A DNA stretch of 64,000 bases from Cellvibrio sp. GTDB lineage: Bacteria > Pseudomonadota > Gammaproteobacteria > Pseudomonadales > Cellvibrionaceae. Below are positions 26,647-36,585 of the stretch, in pieces. The DNA lies in contig JADJRD010000014.1 of the NCBI GenBank assembly GCA_016712405.1, positions 620,001-684,000 of the forward strand. Direction: 5' to 3'. Made by a program: the position numbers and the translations under genes. The number at the start of each line of letters is the position of its first letter. Within the stretch, counting starts at the first letter, position 1. The notes beneath the pieces were generated by a model that made no database searches, had not been told where the DNA came from, and saw only the letters and a list, made by a program, of their open reading frames with translations.

Positions 26647-27876
26647 GTGGGCGAGATACTACTGATAAATGTTTCCGGTCAAGACAAGTTGGGTGTGACT
26701 AATGCCATAACCCAAGTTTTGTCTCAGTATAACGCGAGAGTATTGGATATAGGCCAAGCCGTGATTCACGATACTTTGGCCTTGGGTGTCTTGGTGGAAT
26801 TGCGAATCTCAGCTCAAGAAAAACAAACATTGATGAATGCCATTTCAGCGACTGCTGAGTCATTAGCAATTAATATTGGCTTTCAAACGGTTAGTCAGGA
26901 TGATTACGTTCATTGGGTTGATCAACAAGGTAAACCGCGGCACATAGTTACTCTCTTATCTCGTCATATCGATGCGACTATGATTGCGGAATTAACCCGC
27001 ATCACTTCCACGCAAGGATTAAATATCGACAGCATCAATCGTTTATCCGGGCGCGTTGGTCTTTCCGAGTTGATGACGGGTGATACACAACAGTCCACCG
27101 CTTGTATTGAATTTTCTGTACGAGGAATTCCGAAAGATCTTTCTGCATTGCGTCGTGATTTTATGGATTTATCTGCGCGTTTGAATATTGATATCGCGTT
27201 TCAGCGCGATACAGTGTATCGCCGTAATCGCCGGTTGGTGTGTTTTGATATGGACTCAACCTTAATCGAAGCAGAAGTGATTGATGAGTTAGCCAAGGCG
27301 GCAGGAGTAGGGCATCAGGTTGCTGAGATTACTGAAGCGGCGATGCGTGGTGAGTTAGATTTCAAACAAAGTTTTGCCAGGCGTATGGCTTTATTAAAAG
27401 GTTTGGATGAATCAGTACTCGCTGGCATTGCATCACAATTGAAAATCACGGAAGGTGCAGAAAAATTAATTTCGTCTTTAAAAAAATTAGGTTACAAAAC
27501 CGCAATTTTATCGGGTGGTTTTCAATATTTTGGTCGCTATCTACAAAAAAAATTAGGCATAGATTATGTCTATGCTAATGAATTGGATATAGTCGATGGC
27601 AAAGTCACCGGTGAAGTTAAAGGCACAGTTGTTGATGGTCAACGCAAAGCAGAATTGCTCGCCATGCTGGCACAACAAGAAGGTATCGCACTTGAACAGG
27701 TGATTGCAGTGGGCGATGGCGCCAATGATTTGCCTATGCTCAGTGTTGCAGGTTTAGGTGTTGCTTTTAGAGCAAAACCACTGGTAAAAGCATCCGCAGA
27801 ACACGCGATTTCTAACTTAGGGCTCGATGCAATATTGTATCTTTTGGGCTTCAGGGAAAGGGATAAATTAAATTGA
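26647..27876 (+). CDS. serB: Phosphoserine phosphatase
   Basis: SerB dephosphorylates phosphoserine to serine, the last step of the pathway begun by SerA and SerC. The 409-residue protein has two ACT-like domains in the first 180 residues and a HAD-type catalytic domain. The nucleophile is D201 in FDMDST, followed by SGGFQYFG and the GDGANDLPML motif. The start is GTG at 26647; no better ATG lies nearby. The ytjB-like gene is divergent, as in enterobacteria. It ends eight bases from the convergent PilZ gene. Confidence 0.95.
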   Translation: MGEILLINVSGQDKLGVTNAITQVLSQYNARVLDIGQAVIHDTLALGVLVELRISAQEKQTLMNAISATAESLAINIGFQTVSQDDYVHWVDQQGKPRHIVTLLSRHIDATMIAELTRITSTQGLNIDSINRLSGRVGLSELMTGDTQQSTACIEFSVRGIPKDLSALRRDFMDLSARLNIDIAFQRDTVYRRNRRLVCFDMDSTLIEAEVIDELAKAAGVGHQVAEITEAAMRGELDFKQSFARRMALLKGLDESVLAGIASQLKITEGAEKLISSLKKLGYKTAILSGGFQYFGRYLQKKLGIDYVYANELDIVDGKVTGEVKGTVVDGQRKAELLAMLAQQEGIALEQVIAVGDGANDLPMLSVAGLGVAFRAKPLVKASAEHAISNLGLDAILYLLGFRERDKLN

Positions 27877-27884
27877 GTTTCGAA

Positions 27885-28154
27885 TTACACTTCGTTCAAA
27901 AATTTCAATCCCACACCATTGGATTCAACTCTCACGACTTCCATTTGTAATATAGGGGCATTATCGAGAAGCCCCTGCACTTGTCCTCTTACTAGAGTGC
28001 CAATCGGTGGCATTTGCTCAGGTTCTAAAACGACAAACACGCCGCCATCAGAAATATCGCGGGTTTTAACGGACAGCTCAGTGTTATCAGATGCAATAAT
28101 TTTTATCCGACAAGTAAAAGGTGTTCTAACGTGTTTGCGTTTTTCGTGTGACAT
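27885..28154 (-). CDS. PilZ domain-containing protein
   Basis: This 89-residue single-domain protein has the c-di-GMP-binding signature RKHVR (residues 6-10) and DISDGG (about 33-38; the DxSxxG motif is complete as D-I-S-D-G-G). It would bind c-di-GMP and act as a small effector, for example on motility or polysaccharide export. It follows parC by 12 bases and may be co-transcribed with it. Confidence 0.88.
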   Translation of the reverse strand: MSHEKRKHVRTPFTCRIKIIASDNTELSVKTRDISDGGVFVVLEPEQMPPIGTLVRGQVQGLLDNAPILQMEVVRVESNGVGLKFLNEV

Positions 28155-28166
28155 AGAGATTGCCTG

Positions 28167-30422
28167 TTATTTATCGTTAACCTCAACTGCATCTACTTTT
28201 TGGAACCCGCGTGGTAGCTTGTTACCACGACGACCGCGCTCACCGAGATAATGTTCCAAATCGCCAGTCTTTAAAGTGATATGGCGCTTCCCTGAGTATA
28301 GTGTTAAAACCTGATTTGGGTTGATGACCTTCACTGCAACCAAATATTCTTCGCGTGCAATTAATCGAGCAGAAGGAATATTCATAATTTTGTTGCCTTT
28401 CCCTTTTGCTAATTCAGGTAATTCTGTGACCGGGAAAACTAACAATCGTCCATCATTGCTGACAGCGGCTAAGAGTGCTTTGGTGGCATCGCTAATAATT
28501 TCCGGTGGCAAGACTTGCGCGCCCTCCGGTAAGGTTAACAAGGTTTTACCCGCTTTATTTTTACTCGCGAGATCTTCCAGTTTTGCAACAAAACCATAAC
28601 CTGCATCCGAAGAAACCAACACTCGTTGGTCATCAGCCCCCATCAGCGCACCTTCAAAAGTTGCGCCGCTGGGTGGGTTGATTTTCCCTGTCAGTGGTTC
28701 ACCTTGCCCGCGCGCTGAAGGTAAATTGTGCGCAGGAATGGCATAACTGCGACCGGTTGAATCCAACAAAATCACCGACTGATTGGATTTGCCATGAATA
28801 GAAAATTTTAAACTGTCACCTGCTTTGTAACTGAGTGTGGCACCATCAATTTCATGACCTTTCGCGGCTCGAATCCAGCCTTTATCGGAAATCACTACAG
28901 TAATAGGGTCGGCCGAAATCATTTCTGTTTCGCTAATCGCTTGTGCTTCCGCTCGCTCAACAATGGGGGAGCGACGGTTATCGCCAAATTCTACGGCAAC
29001 TTGTAACAGTTCTTTGCGAATTAAATTTTTCAATTTTACGGCTGAAGCCAAAATGCCTTGCAACTGATCCCGCTCTTTTTCCAGATCTGCTTGCTCGGCG
29101 CGAATTTTCATTTCTTCCAAACGTGCCAACTGACGTAATTTGGTTTCAAGAATATATTCGGCTTGCATTTCAATTAAATTGAAACGTGACATCAATTCGG
29201 TTTTAGGATCTTCTTCTTCTCGAATAATACGAATCACTTCGTCGACATTTAAAAATACAATCATCAATGCGGCTAAGCGAAGCAATCTTTCTTCAACTTT
29301 TTCCAATCGATATTGCAAACGTCGACGTGTGGTGACGGTTCTAAAGCTTAGCCATTCTGAAATGATTTTATTCAGCGGTTTAACTGAAGGTTTACCATCA
29401 ATGCCAATCATGTTCATATTGACACGATAGGTGCGCTCTAATTCAGTTGTAGCAAAAAGATGCTGCATAATCTGTTCAAGATCGACGCGATTCGAACGAG
29501 GAATAATGACTAAGCGCGTTGGGTTTTCATGATCGGATTCATCACGCAAATCGGCAACCATTGGCAATTTTTTCGCCTGCATTTGCGCAGCGATTTGCTC
29601 CAGAATTTTTGCGCCACTGACTTGATGCGGTAGAGCTGTAATGATGATATCGCCAGTGTCTTCATCTTTTTGCCAAACGGCACGCATGCGAATACTGCCG
29701 CGTCCAGTTTCGTACATTTTAATAATGTCTTCACGCGGCGAAATAATTTCCGCTTCGGTAGGCATGTCCGGCCCGAGAATATGTTGGCAAAGCTCAGTCA
29801 CTGTTGCGTTGGGATTGTCCAGCATATGAATACAGGCATTTACCACTTCGCGCAAATTGTGTGGCGGAATATCCGTCGCCATGCCAACCGCAATACCGGT
29901 GGTGCCATTCAATAACACATTGGGAACACGCGCCGGCAATACATTCGGTTCTTCCAAAGTGCCGTCAAAATTTGGTACCCAATCGACAGTTCCTTGACCT
30001 AATTCTTCCAATAAAACTTCGGCGTATTTTGTTAAACGCGATTCCGTGTAACGCATGGCCGCGAAAGATTTTGGATCATCCGGCGAACCCCAGTTACCTT
30101 GACCATCTACCAAGGTATAACGATAAGAAAAAGGTTGTGCCATTAACACCATGGCTTCATAGGAGGCTGAATCACCGTGCGGGTGGAATTTACCTATCAC
30201 ATCACCCACGGTGCGCGCAGATTTTTTATATTTTGCGCTGGCTTTTAAACCTAATTCACTCATCGCATACACAATACGACGCTGAACGGGTTTAAGACCG
30301 TCGCCAATATGCGGCAGTGCACGGTCAAGAATCACATACATGGAATAATCGAGATAGGCTTTTTCTGTGTACTCACGCAATTCGATGCGTTCGTTACCAT
30401 CAATTGACACAATATCAGTCAT
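28167..30422 (-). CDS. parC: DNA topoisomerase IV subunit A
   Basis: ParC cuts and rejoins DNA during decatenation of daughter chromosomes, together with ParE. The 751-residue protein has GLKPVQRRIVYAM, the catalytic tyrosine Y125 in AAMRYTESRL, and C-terminal beta-propeller blades. The quinolone-resistance region reads HPHGDSASYEA (S85 and E89), the sensitive state. GyrA would have the GyrA-box (QRRGGKG) in its C-terminal domain; here RGRRGNKLPRGF near the end fits ParC. parE is not in the window. Confidence 0.96.
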   Translation of the reverse strand: MTDIVSIDGNERIELREYTEKAYLDYSMYVILDRALPHIGDGLKPVQRRIVYAMSELGLKASAKYKKSARTVGDVIGKFHPHGDSASYEAMVLMAQPFSYRYTLVDGQGNWGSPDDPKSFAAMRYTESRLTKYAEVLLEELGQGTVDWVPNFDGTLEEPNVLPARVPNVLLNGTTGIAVGMATDIPPHNLREVVNACIHMLDNPNATVTELCQHILGPDMPTEAEIISPREDIIKMYETGRGSIRMRAVWQKDEDTGDIIITALPHQVSGAKILEQIAAQMQAKKLPMVADLRDESDHENPTRLVIIPRSNRVDLEQIMQHLFATTELERTYRVNMNMIGIDGKPSVKPLNKIISEWLSFRTVTTRRRLQYRLEKVEERLLRLAALMIVFLNVDEVIRIIREEEDPKTELMSRFNLIEMQAEYILETKLRQLARLEEMKIRAEQADLEKERDQLQGILASAVKLKNLIRKELLQVAVEFGDNRRSPIVERAEAQAISETEMISADPITVVISDKGWIRAAKGHEIDGATLSYKAGDSLKFSIHGKSNQSVILLDSTGRSYAIPAHNLPSARGQGEPLTGKINPPSGATFEGALMGADDQRVLVSSDAGYGFVAKLEDLASKNKAGKTLLTLPEGAQVLPPEIISDATKALLAAVSNDGRLLVFPVTELPELAKGKGNKIMNIPSARLIAREEYLVAVKVINPNQVLTLYSGKRHITLKTGDLEHYLGERGRRGNKLPRGFQKVDAVEVNDK

Positions 30423-30455
30423 AGATTTCCTGTTTTTATTTGGGTAAAAATTAAA

Positions 30456-30923
30456 TCACTTCTTCAAGGGCAGCACGCCCGTTTCTTTTACATGCAATGC
30501 AGGCAAAAATTTATAAAAATCCAATTTCGCGTCGAAATTATATTTTACGGAATCGCGTATGCCAGTTTTGTTGAAATGAGTTATCAATTTTAAAAGCTGA
30601 ATTGGATTGAGGGACACGACGATTTTAACGGGGGTTTCTCGGTAAGCCGTTAGTGTGGGCAATTGATTGCTGACTCCACTTAATAAATCAAAATTTTCCA
30701 AACCGACTGTGTAAGAAATTCCCCGTAAGTTTAGATCTGTTGCATTAGGGTTGGTAATTAATAATGTGACTTCAATGGGTTGGCTGACTAGGCTTTCTGC
30801 GGGCAACATTTTTAATCCGGCCACTTTCACTTTCGGATTTTCAAATTGGGGATTCATCATGGCGCATGATGAAAGAAATACTATCAATAGAATTGAAATA
30901 CTGCGCTGGAGATTTGTCATCAT
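30456..30923 (-). CDS. LEA type 2 family lipoprotein
   Basis: This 155-residue protein has a signal peptide ending in a lipobox-like SSC (VFLSSCAMMNPQF). It then has the immunoglobulin-like LEA14/WHy fold pattern: NPKVKVAGLKMLPAESLVSQPIEV, LLITNPNATDLNLRGISYTV and TPVKIVVSLNP. Such proteins are periplasmic or outer-membrane lipoproteins of unknown function near parC in several gammaproteobacteria. Its start overlaps the end of the DUF2750 gene by four bases. Confidence 0.8.
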   Translation of the reverse strand: MMTNLQRSISILLIVFLSSCAMMNPQFENPKVKVAGLKMLPAESLVSQPIEVTLLITNPNATDLNLRGISYTVGLENFDLLSGVSNQLPTLTAYRETPVKIVVSLNPIQLLKLITHFNKTGIRDSVKYNFDAKLDFYKFLPALHVKETGVLPLKK

Positions 30924-31315
30924 GATTGGGTTTCATCCTGCATTTCTTCTTCAAATTCCTGGAGTAAATCCAAAGGTTCGTATTCTTCACCTTCAAGATT
31001 TTCATCCCAATTAATGCCGATTAAAATGACATCCTCGTGCATGCCGGGTAACCAATCATCTAAAAATTCATTGAGATCAACAGCGACAGGTTTGTATTCG
31101 CTCCAATCATCCTGACAGTGAGCTTTGGCAAAACTTTCTTGTGACCAAAATGGCATTACATCCGTTTCATCGCTTTGTTCCGACGCACAAAGCGCCCAAC
31201 CTTCCGGGCCTTCCAATCCCCAAACACAGCCTTGGGTTAAGGCTTCAACAATAAATCTATCCAGATTTTCTTCAGGGTCAGCACCTAAAGGTTCGGGCGT
31301 AATGGTGGGGTTCAT
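30920..31315 (-). CDS. DUF2750 domain-containing protein
   Basis: This acidic 131-residue cytoplasmic protein matches DUF2750: GCVWGLEGPEGWALCAS, MPFWSQESFAKAHCQDDW and FLDDWLPGMHEDVILIGINWD. No function is known for the family. The start at 31315 (MNPTITPEPL) is used. The frame is open back to 31441, but that extension is the displaced end of the YcbL-type hydrolase. It overlaps the LEA-like gene by four bases. Confidence 0.85.
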   Translation of the reverse strand: MNPTITPEPLGADPEENLDRFIVEALTQGCVWGLEGPEGWALCASEQSDETDVMPFWSQESFAKAHCQDDWSEYKPVAVDLNEFLDDWLPGMHEDVILIGINWDENLEGEEYEPLDLLQEFEEEMQDETQS

Positions 31316-31352
31316 CTGTGTGCCTCGCGGTAGGTAGTCGGAATGGATGCAA

Positions 31353-31998
31353 TCAACCCAATCGTTTGTCGGCAACAAACGGATTGTGCAATCGTTCTTC
31401 GCCAAAAAGTGGACAAGAGTATGGCCTGGAACAAAAGTCACCTGATCCCCCAGCGCAAAAGCTTATCACGAATAGAGTGAATCAGATCATCAAAATTTCC
31501 ACGCGGAAAATCTGTACGACCGATAGAGCCATTAAAGATCACATCACCCACCCACGCCATTTGACTAGGCTGATGATAAAACACTATGTGGCCTGGGGTG
31601 TGCCCTGGACAATGAATTACCGATAAACTTTCAGTGCCTATACTGACCTTGTCACCCTCCAGTAAATACTGATTGGACTCGAAGGTTTCATGGGGAGGGA
31701 ATCCCATCATCTGCGCTTGTTGTGGAATACGTGACAACCAATAACTATCATCTTGATGTGGGCCAATAATAGGAATGTTTACTTGAGTAGCAATCGCCTT
31801 TGCGCCACCGACGTGATCCAAATGCCCATGTGTTAAGAGCACCTTAACCAACACCAACTGTAAGCGATTAATTAAGGCCAGGATTTTTTGGGTGTCGCCA
31901 CCCGGATCTATCACAGCGGCTTCGCGTGTTTCTTCACACCATAACAAGCTGCAATTTTGTCGATAATGGGTGACGGGTATGATTTCAAATTTCAACAT
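31353..31998 (-). CDS. MBL-fold metallo-hydrolase, YcbL/glyoxalase II-like, frameshifted in this sequence
   Basis: This close relative of E. coli YcbL has the zinc motif THGHLDHVGG, HCPGHTPGH and GDVIF. The intact frame breaks after DKLLRWG at a C run (31447-31451; one base too few). The expected ending then appears in pieces: DQVTFVPGH in the next frame and FGEERLHNPFVADKRLG with a stop at 31353-31355 in the third. A second indel is needed near 31404-31420. With two bases restored the product is 215 residues, the length of YcbL. It would hydrolyse S-lactoylglutathione or a related thioester. Errors in the sequence are the likely cause. Confidence 0.85.
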
Positions 31999-32080
31999 TA
32001 ACTTGGCCTTATCTCAACACTGATTAGCAGGTACAATCGACTCAAATTGAATGTGCGCCATTATCCATACTGACTCTCGG

Positions 32081-32108
32081 TTAGTCGACCACTGATTCAG
32101 GCTATAAT
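32081..32108 (+). promoter_or_regulatory. Promoter of psd
   Basis: A consensus -10 TATAAT lies at 32103-32108, 18 bases before the ATG. The -35 is weak (TTAGTC, 32081-32086, 16-base spacer). The leader would be very short. Confidence 0.5.
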
Positions 32109-32126
32109 TTCTAATAAAGGTTAATT

Positions 32127-32981
32127 ATGAATCCCTCATTATTTATTCAACTGCAAAAATGGGTTCCTCAACATGGGCTTTCGCGTTTGGTTGGAAAATT
32201 TGCCGCCAGTCAAAAACCCTTCATTAAAAATAAAATCATTCCCTGGTTTGTAAAACGCTATCAAGTGGATATGAGCTTGGCTCAAGAAACCAATCCTCTG
32301 GCATATGCCTCTTTCAACGATTTTTTTACTCGCGCTTTGCGTGCTGATGCGCGCCCGATCAATGCAGATGCCAATACAATTGTTTGCCCCGCTGATGGCG
32401 CTATTAGTCAATTGGGTAAAATTAACGATGGCAGAATTTTTCAAGCAAAAGGTCAAGATTATTCTGTGCTGGAGCTGTTAGGTGGCGAACAAGAGTTAGC
32501 CAATGAATTTATGGAAGGTGATTTTGCAACAGTTTATTTGTCGCCAAAAGATTATCACCGTGTACATATGCCATTTGCTGGAAAACTGCGTTGTATGATC
32601 AGTGTACCCGGTGAATTATTTTCAGTGAATACAGTGACAGCGGAAAATATTCCGCGTTTATTTTCACGCAATGAGCGTGTGGTTGCGATTTTTGATACAA
32701 CCATTGGCCCAATGGCAGTGGTGTTGGTTGGTGCCATGATAGTGGCAGGCATTGAAACGGTTTGGGATGGGCAAGTCGCCCCATTCGCCAGTCGCGAAAT
32801 TGCTGTGTCGCAGTACCCTTATCAAAATTTCAGTTTCAAAAAAGGCGATGAAATGGGCCGATTTAAATTAGGCTCAACCGCAATTGTACTTTTCGCAAAA
32901 AATAAAATTCGATGGTTTGAAAAATTTCAGGCTACCACGCCAACCAAAATGGGCGAGGCATTTGCGGAAGTAGTGCGGTAA
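32127..32981 (+). CDS. psd: Phosphatidylserine decarboxylase proenzyme
   Basis: Psd makes phosphatidylethanolamine from phosphatidylserine at the inner membrane. The self-cleavage motif LGST is at residues 248-251, so the pyruvoyl group would form on S250. Asp90 (CPADG) and His147 (YHRVHMP) of the catalytic triad are present. The length, 284 residues, is normal. It starts with AAAGG upstream and is divergent from the YcbL-type gene, with no partner gene in its transcript. Confidence 0.95.
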   Translation: MNPSLFIQLQKWVPQHGLSRLVGKFAASQKPFIKNKIIPWFVKRYQVDMSLAQETNPLAYASFNDFFTRALRADARPINADANTIVCPADGAISQLGKINDGRIFQAKGQDYSVLELLGGEQELANEFMEGDFATVYLSPKDYHRVHMPFAGKLRCMISVPGELFSVNTVTAENIPRLFSRNERVVAIFDTTIGPMAVVLVGAMIVAGIETVWDGQVAPFASREIAVSQYPYQNFSFKKGDEMGRFKLGSTAIVLFAKNKIRWFEKFQATTPTKMGEAFAEVVR

Positions 32982-32994
32982 CCTTCTTTGATTT

Positions 32995-33034
32995 CCCCCT
33001 CTCCCCTGCCCCTCTCCCACAAGGGGAGAGGGGA
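32995..33034 (-). repeat. CCCTCTCCC-family hairpin repeat (left member of an inverted pair)
   Basis: The CCCTCTCCCCTGCCCCTCTCCC tail is followed by ACAAGGGGAGAGGGG. It lies 14 bases after the psd stop. The inverse unit is at 33111-33147, and the pair fills the gap between the convergent psd and TerC genes. Confidence 0.8.
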
Positions 33035-33110
33035 GTTGGTTCTGTTCAAGATACTTTTTAAACTCACAATTTTTGAATTTAGTTTTTTCTTTTTTACAGC
33101 TCCAATCTGT

Positions 33111-33147
33111 CCCCTCTCCCTTGATGGGAGAGGGTTAGGGAGAGGGT
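33111..33147 (+). repeat. CCCTCTCCC-family hairpin repeat (right member of an inverted pair)
   Basis: CCCCTCTCCCTTGATGGGAGAGGG is followed by TTAGGGAGAGGG. It ends six bases from the stop of the TerC-family gene. The A/T-rich 75 bases between the two units include a run of T. Confidence 0.8.
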
Positions 33148-33152
33148 GGATA

Positions 33153-33908
33153 CTACTGATCCCCAGGATAATCCTTCCGTAATTGCACAGGTTTATCTTT
33201 TGTTTTACGCATTTTGATATTGACCATTTCCACGCCCAGTGAAAACGCCATTGCGAAATAAATATAACCTTTAGGCACATGCACGCCAAACCCTTCGATC
33301 ATTAAGGTAAATCCTACTACGACTAAAAATGACAGTGCGAGAATTTTAATGGTGGGATGGGCATCCACAAAATCACCAATAGGTTTTGCAGCAAACATCA
33401 TTACGCCCACTGCGATAATTATGGCAGTCGCCATAATCGGTACTTGGCTGACTAAACCAACTGCGGTGATGACAGAATCCAGTGAGAAGACAATATCTAA
33501 AATTGCAATTTGGATTAACACCATCATTAATCCATTTGCCTTCACATCCTTTTCTTCTTCTATATCACCTTCTAGGCTGTTATGAATCTCTAATACGGCT
33601 TTAACGATTAAAAATAAGCCTCCACCGATCAGAATGACATCGCGACCAGTAATACCGTAACCAAAAATGGTGACGAATGGTTCAGTTAATCGCATTATCC
33701 AAGCTAGCGAGAAGAGTAATAATAAACGCGTAATCATCGCCAGGCCCAAGCCGACAGTGCGCGCGAATTGCCGTTGGTGCGAAGGTAATTTTCCAACCAG
33801 AATCGAAATGAAAATAATATTGTCTATTCCTAAAACAATTTCTAATGCGGTCAGAGTTGCGAGGGCAATCCAAGCTTCGGGACTGGTGAATAATTCAAGC
33901 ATAATCAT
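33153..33908 (-). CDS. TerC family integral membrane protein
   Basis: This 251-residue protein has seven or eight membrane helices. TerC signatures are present: ALEIVLGIDNIIFISIL near the start and AILDIVFSLDSVITAVG in the middle, with the conserved intramembrane Asp residues. Members are implicated in metal ion (for example Mn) export or tellurite resistance. Nothing in the neighbourhood indicates which. No metal riboswitch (yybP-ykoY type) was noticed upstream. Confidence 0.9.
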   Translation of the reverse strand: MIMLELFTSPEAWIALATLTALEIVLGIDNIIFISILVGKLPSHQRQFARTVGLGLAMITRLLLLFSLAWIMRLTEPFVTIFGYGITGRDVILIGGGLFLIVKAVLEIHNSLEGDIEEEKDVKANGLMMVLIQIAILDIVFSLDSVITAVGLVSQVPIMATAIIIAVGVMMFAAKPIGDFVDAHPTIKILALSFLVVVGFTLMIEGFGVHVPKGYIYFAMAFSLGVEMVNIKMRKTKDKPVQLRKDYPGDQ

Positions 33909-34007
33909 GATCTACAAGATGAGGGTTTAAATGGAAAGTAGGTTCTAAGAAACACAAGGGAGGAAGCTCAATCAATTATGAATGATGCTCCCTAAATGCA
34001 AAGATTT

Positions 34008-35380
34008 TTACTCTTTTGATGTAAAGCGAGTTAATAATGCCATCAAGCCCGTCTTTTCGTTCTTCATCAGGTAATGATCGCGAATTCCGGCAATATCAAC
34101 TTCATAACTACCGGGTTCAAGATCGCGGGCAATTTCAATTTTCTCGACTTCGTAGCGTGTTTTTTTGCCAGAATCCAATAAGGCTTGTTTGCGTTTGTCG
34201 TCTTCGGATAAATCCAACAATAAATATTCATCCAGTGGATTTTTGAAAGAATCCAGAACAACAATGAGTTTGGGTTTTAGTCGACGTTCAAAATTTTGTT
34301 CAACCACAACAGCAACTTCACCAGTGCTTAACTCAACCAAGGTGCCTGTTGGATAAAGGCCAATTGCACGAATAAATTCAACAACCAGTTCTTCCTGAAA
34401 ATCGACGTTACGCAATTCGTATAATTTGGCTACGGCTTTTGAGGGGGCAATAGGGTTGCGAGAGCCACGCGGATTGGTGACGTGATCGTAATAGGTCACT
34501 ATACCGGCAATTTTTCCAAGTAATGGAATTTTGTCGCCAGCAAGACTGTGTGGAAAACCGTTACCATTAATACGCTCACAATGCGTTTTTACCACACTGA
34601 TGACACGAGGTTCGACATTAGGTGTTTTGCGTAAAATTTCACAACCTAATTCAACAAATTCACGATAGGCTTTTTCTTCTGTTGCATTGCGGGTTTCGTT
34701 TTCAAGAATGGAGGAGTCGATCATGACTTTACCCACATCCTTAAGTAGTACACCCATCGCCAATACATCCAACTCTCGTTTGGGCAAACCTATATGACGA
34801 CCAAATAAAATGGCCCAAACAGAAGAACGCACAGCATGACTGTAGGTGTATTCATCTTTTTCTTGAACGCGTGATAACCAAGTGAATGCATCGGGATTTC
34901 GCAGAACACTATCGACCATTTCACTGGCGACCTTTTTGGTTTCGCCAAGCGAGCCTCCATCCAGTTGGTTGCTTTCAAGTTGCTCAACCATTCCGAGACT
35001 GCGCCATAAACTTTTTGATGCCGTTGTCCAGCTTTTTTGACTTCCTTCTGCAAGGGTTCTACTTCACGATAAACGCCACGGTTAATTTTTAATGGCGCAA
35101 CAGGCTCCATCGCACTGGGGCGTTCTTTGTCTTTCGCAACAATTTTATTTTTGATGGTGGGGGAAATGGTTTTGAGATTGCTGGCTATAGGGCCTCGGCC
35201 TTTTTCAACATCAATATAGACATAACCGCATAAGGCTTTCAGTTGATTGATCTGATCCATCTCTCGAAGGTAAAAACCCTGTAAAGGAAAGGGTGTTTGT
35301 GTCCAAGGCCTATCCAACCCTGAAACATACATGCCCAAGCTCAGTTCATTCACTTCGAGTTTTATTTGTTTGATTCCCAC
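34008..35380 (-). CDS. DUF3391 / degenerate HD-GYP domain protein, frameshifted in this sequence
   Basis: The first frame (from ATG 35380) encodes an N-terminal DUF3391 domain (KLEVNELSLGMYVSGLDRPW). It runs out of frame after VYGAVSE; the second frame begins MVEQLESN at 34991. One missing base near 34991 restores 457 residues. The second part is an HD-GYP domain with altered catalytic motifs: the HD pair reads KD (LLKDVGK; Lys about 214, Asp 215) and the GYP motif reads GFP within HCERINGNGFP. Active HD-GYP phosphodiesterases need the His for metal binding, so this protein is probably an inactive c-di-GMP-related regulator. The domain order is typical of gammaproteobacteria. Confidence 0.85.
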
Positions 35381-35493
35381 AACTATCCCCGTATAAGCCT
35401 GAAAGGCTGTTATCTAATCAGCTCGAATGCTCGAAGTGTAATCAAGAAGCGTGAGTCACGCTAGACTTATGCCACGCAAAGATAATAAATCCT

Positions 35494-36558
35494 TTACGAA
35501 TGGTAGATTGCCGAAAAAGTGTGAACTGCATCTATGAATGCACCGGCATTCGCTGGATCAACCTCAGGTGTGATGCCGTGCCCCAAGTTAAAGACATGGC
35601 CTGTTCCCGATCCGTAAGACTCCAGAATACGCTTCACTTCTTGCTGAATTTTTTCAGGTGTTGCGTAAAGTACAGCGGGATCCATATTGCCTTGTAAGGC
35701 AACTTTATGACCCACACGTTGACGCGCCTGATTCAAATCCGTAGTCCAATCCAGCCCTAAAGCGTGAGCGCCAGTCTCAGCCATAGATTCAATCCACTGA
35801 CCGCCGCCTTTGGTGAAAAGGATGACGGGTACCGAACGACCTTCATTTTCCTTGATTAACCCTTTCACAATTTTATCCATATAGCCAAGAGAGAATTCCT
35901 GATACGCCGCATGAGACAAAGCACCACCCCAGGAATCAAAAATCTGTACCGCTTGAGCACCTGCTTGAATCTGCGCATTCAAATAAGCAACCACCGAATC
36001 CGCTAGCACACTGAGTAATTGGTGCAGCGCTTCGGGTTGGTTGTAGAGCATTTGTTTGGTTTTGTGGAAATCACGACTTGAGCCACCTTCGATCATGTAA
36101 GTCGCTAACGTCCAAGGGCTTCCAGAAAAACCTATAAGGGGAACTGATCCATTCAACTCGCGACGAATCAAACGTACCGCATCAATCACGTAAGGCAAAT
36201 CTTTTTCAGGATTAACGGCTTTGAGTTGCTCTATGTCCTGTGTAGATTGGATCACTTTTTTAAATTTCGGGCCTTCGCCAGTTTCGAAATACAAACCTAA
36301 TCCCATCGCATCAGGAATTGTCAAAATATCGGAAAATAAAATGGCAGCATCTAGTGGATAACGTTCGAGTGGTTGCAGTGTGACTTCACATGCTAATTCA
36401 GGATTAGTGCATAGCCCCATAAAGTCGCCTGCTTTGGCGCGTGAGGCACGGTACTCGGGAAGATAACGGCCTGCTTGACGCATCATCCACACAGGGGTGA
36501 CATCAACGGGTTGCTTTAATAAAGCGCGGAGGAAGCGGTCGTTTTTTAGTGGAGTCAT
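35494..36558 (-). CDS. hemE: Uroporphyrinogen decarboxylase
   Basis: HemE converts uroporphyrinogen III to coproporphyrinogen III in haem synthesis. The 354-residue protein has the N-terminal signature PVWMMRQAGRYLPEYR, the catalytic Asp in ILFSDILTIPDAMG, and GFSGSPWTLATYMIEGG. It follows gltD on the same strand, separated by an inverted repeat pair, so it may have its own promoter. It is conserved over its full length. Confidence 0.96.
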   Translation of the reverse strand: MTPLKNDRFLRALLKQPVDVTPVWMMRQAGRYLPEYRASRAKAGDFMGLCTNPELACEVTLQPLERYPLDAAILFSDILTIPDAMGLGLYFETGEGPKFKKVIQSTQDIEQLKAVNPEKDLPYVIDAVRLIRRELNGSVPLIGFSGSPWTLATYMIEGGSSRDFHKTKQMLYNQPEALHQLLSVLADSVVAYLNAQIQAGAQAVQIFDSWGGALSHAAYQEFSLGYMDKIVKGLIKENEGRSVPVILFTKGGGQWIESMAETGAHALGLDWTTDLNQARQRVGHKVALQGNMDPAVLYATPEKIQQEVKRILESYGSGTGHVFNLGHGITPEVDPANAGAFIDAVHTFSAIYHS

Positions 36559-36585
36559 TTTTAATCTCGTGATAACGCAACGAAT

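Noticed and set aside
28943..30295. Open frames antisense to parC
   Set aside because: They are shadows of a strongly conserved coding region and have no family similarity or ribosome-binding sites.
31316..31441. N-terminal extension of the DUF2750 protein to 31441
   Set aside because: These codons begin TFVPGH, which is the displaced C-terminus of the YcbL-type hydrolase. DUF2750 starts at 31315.
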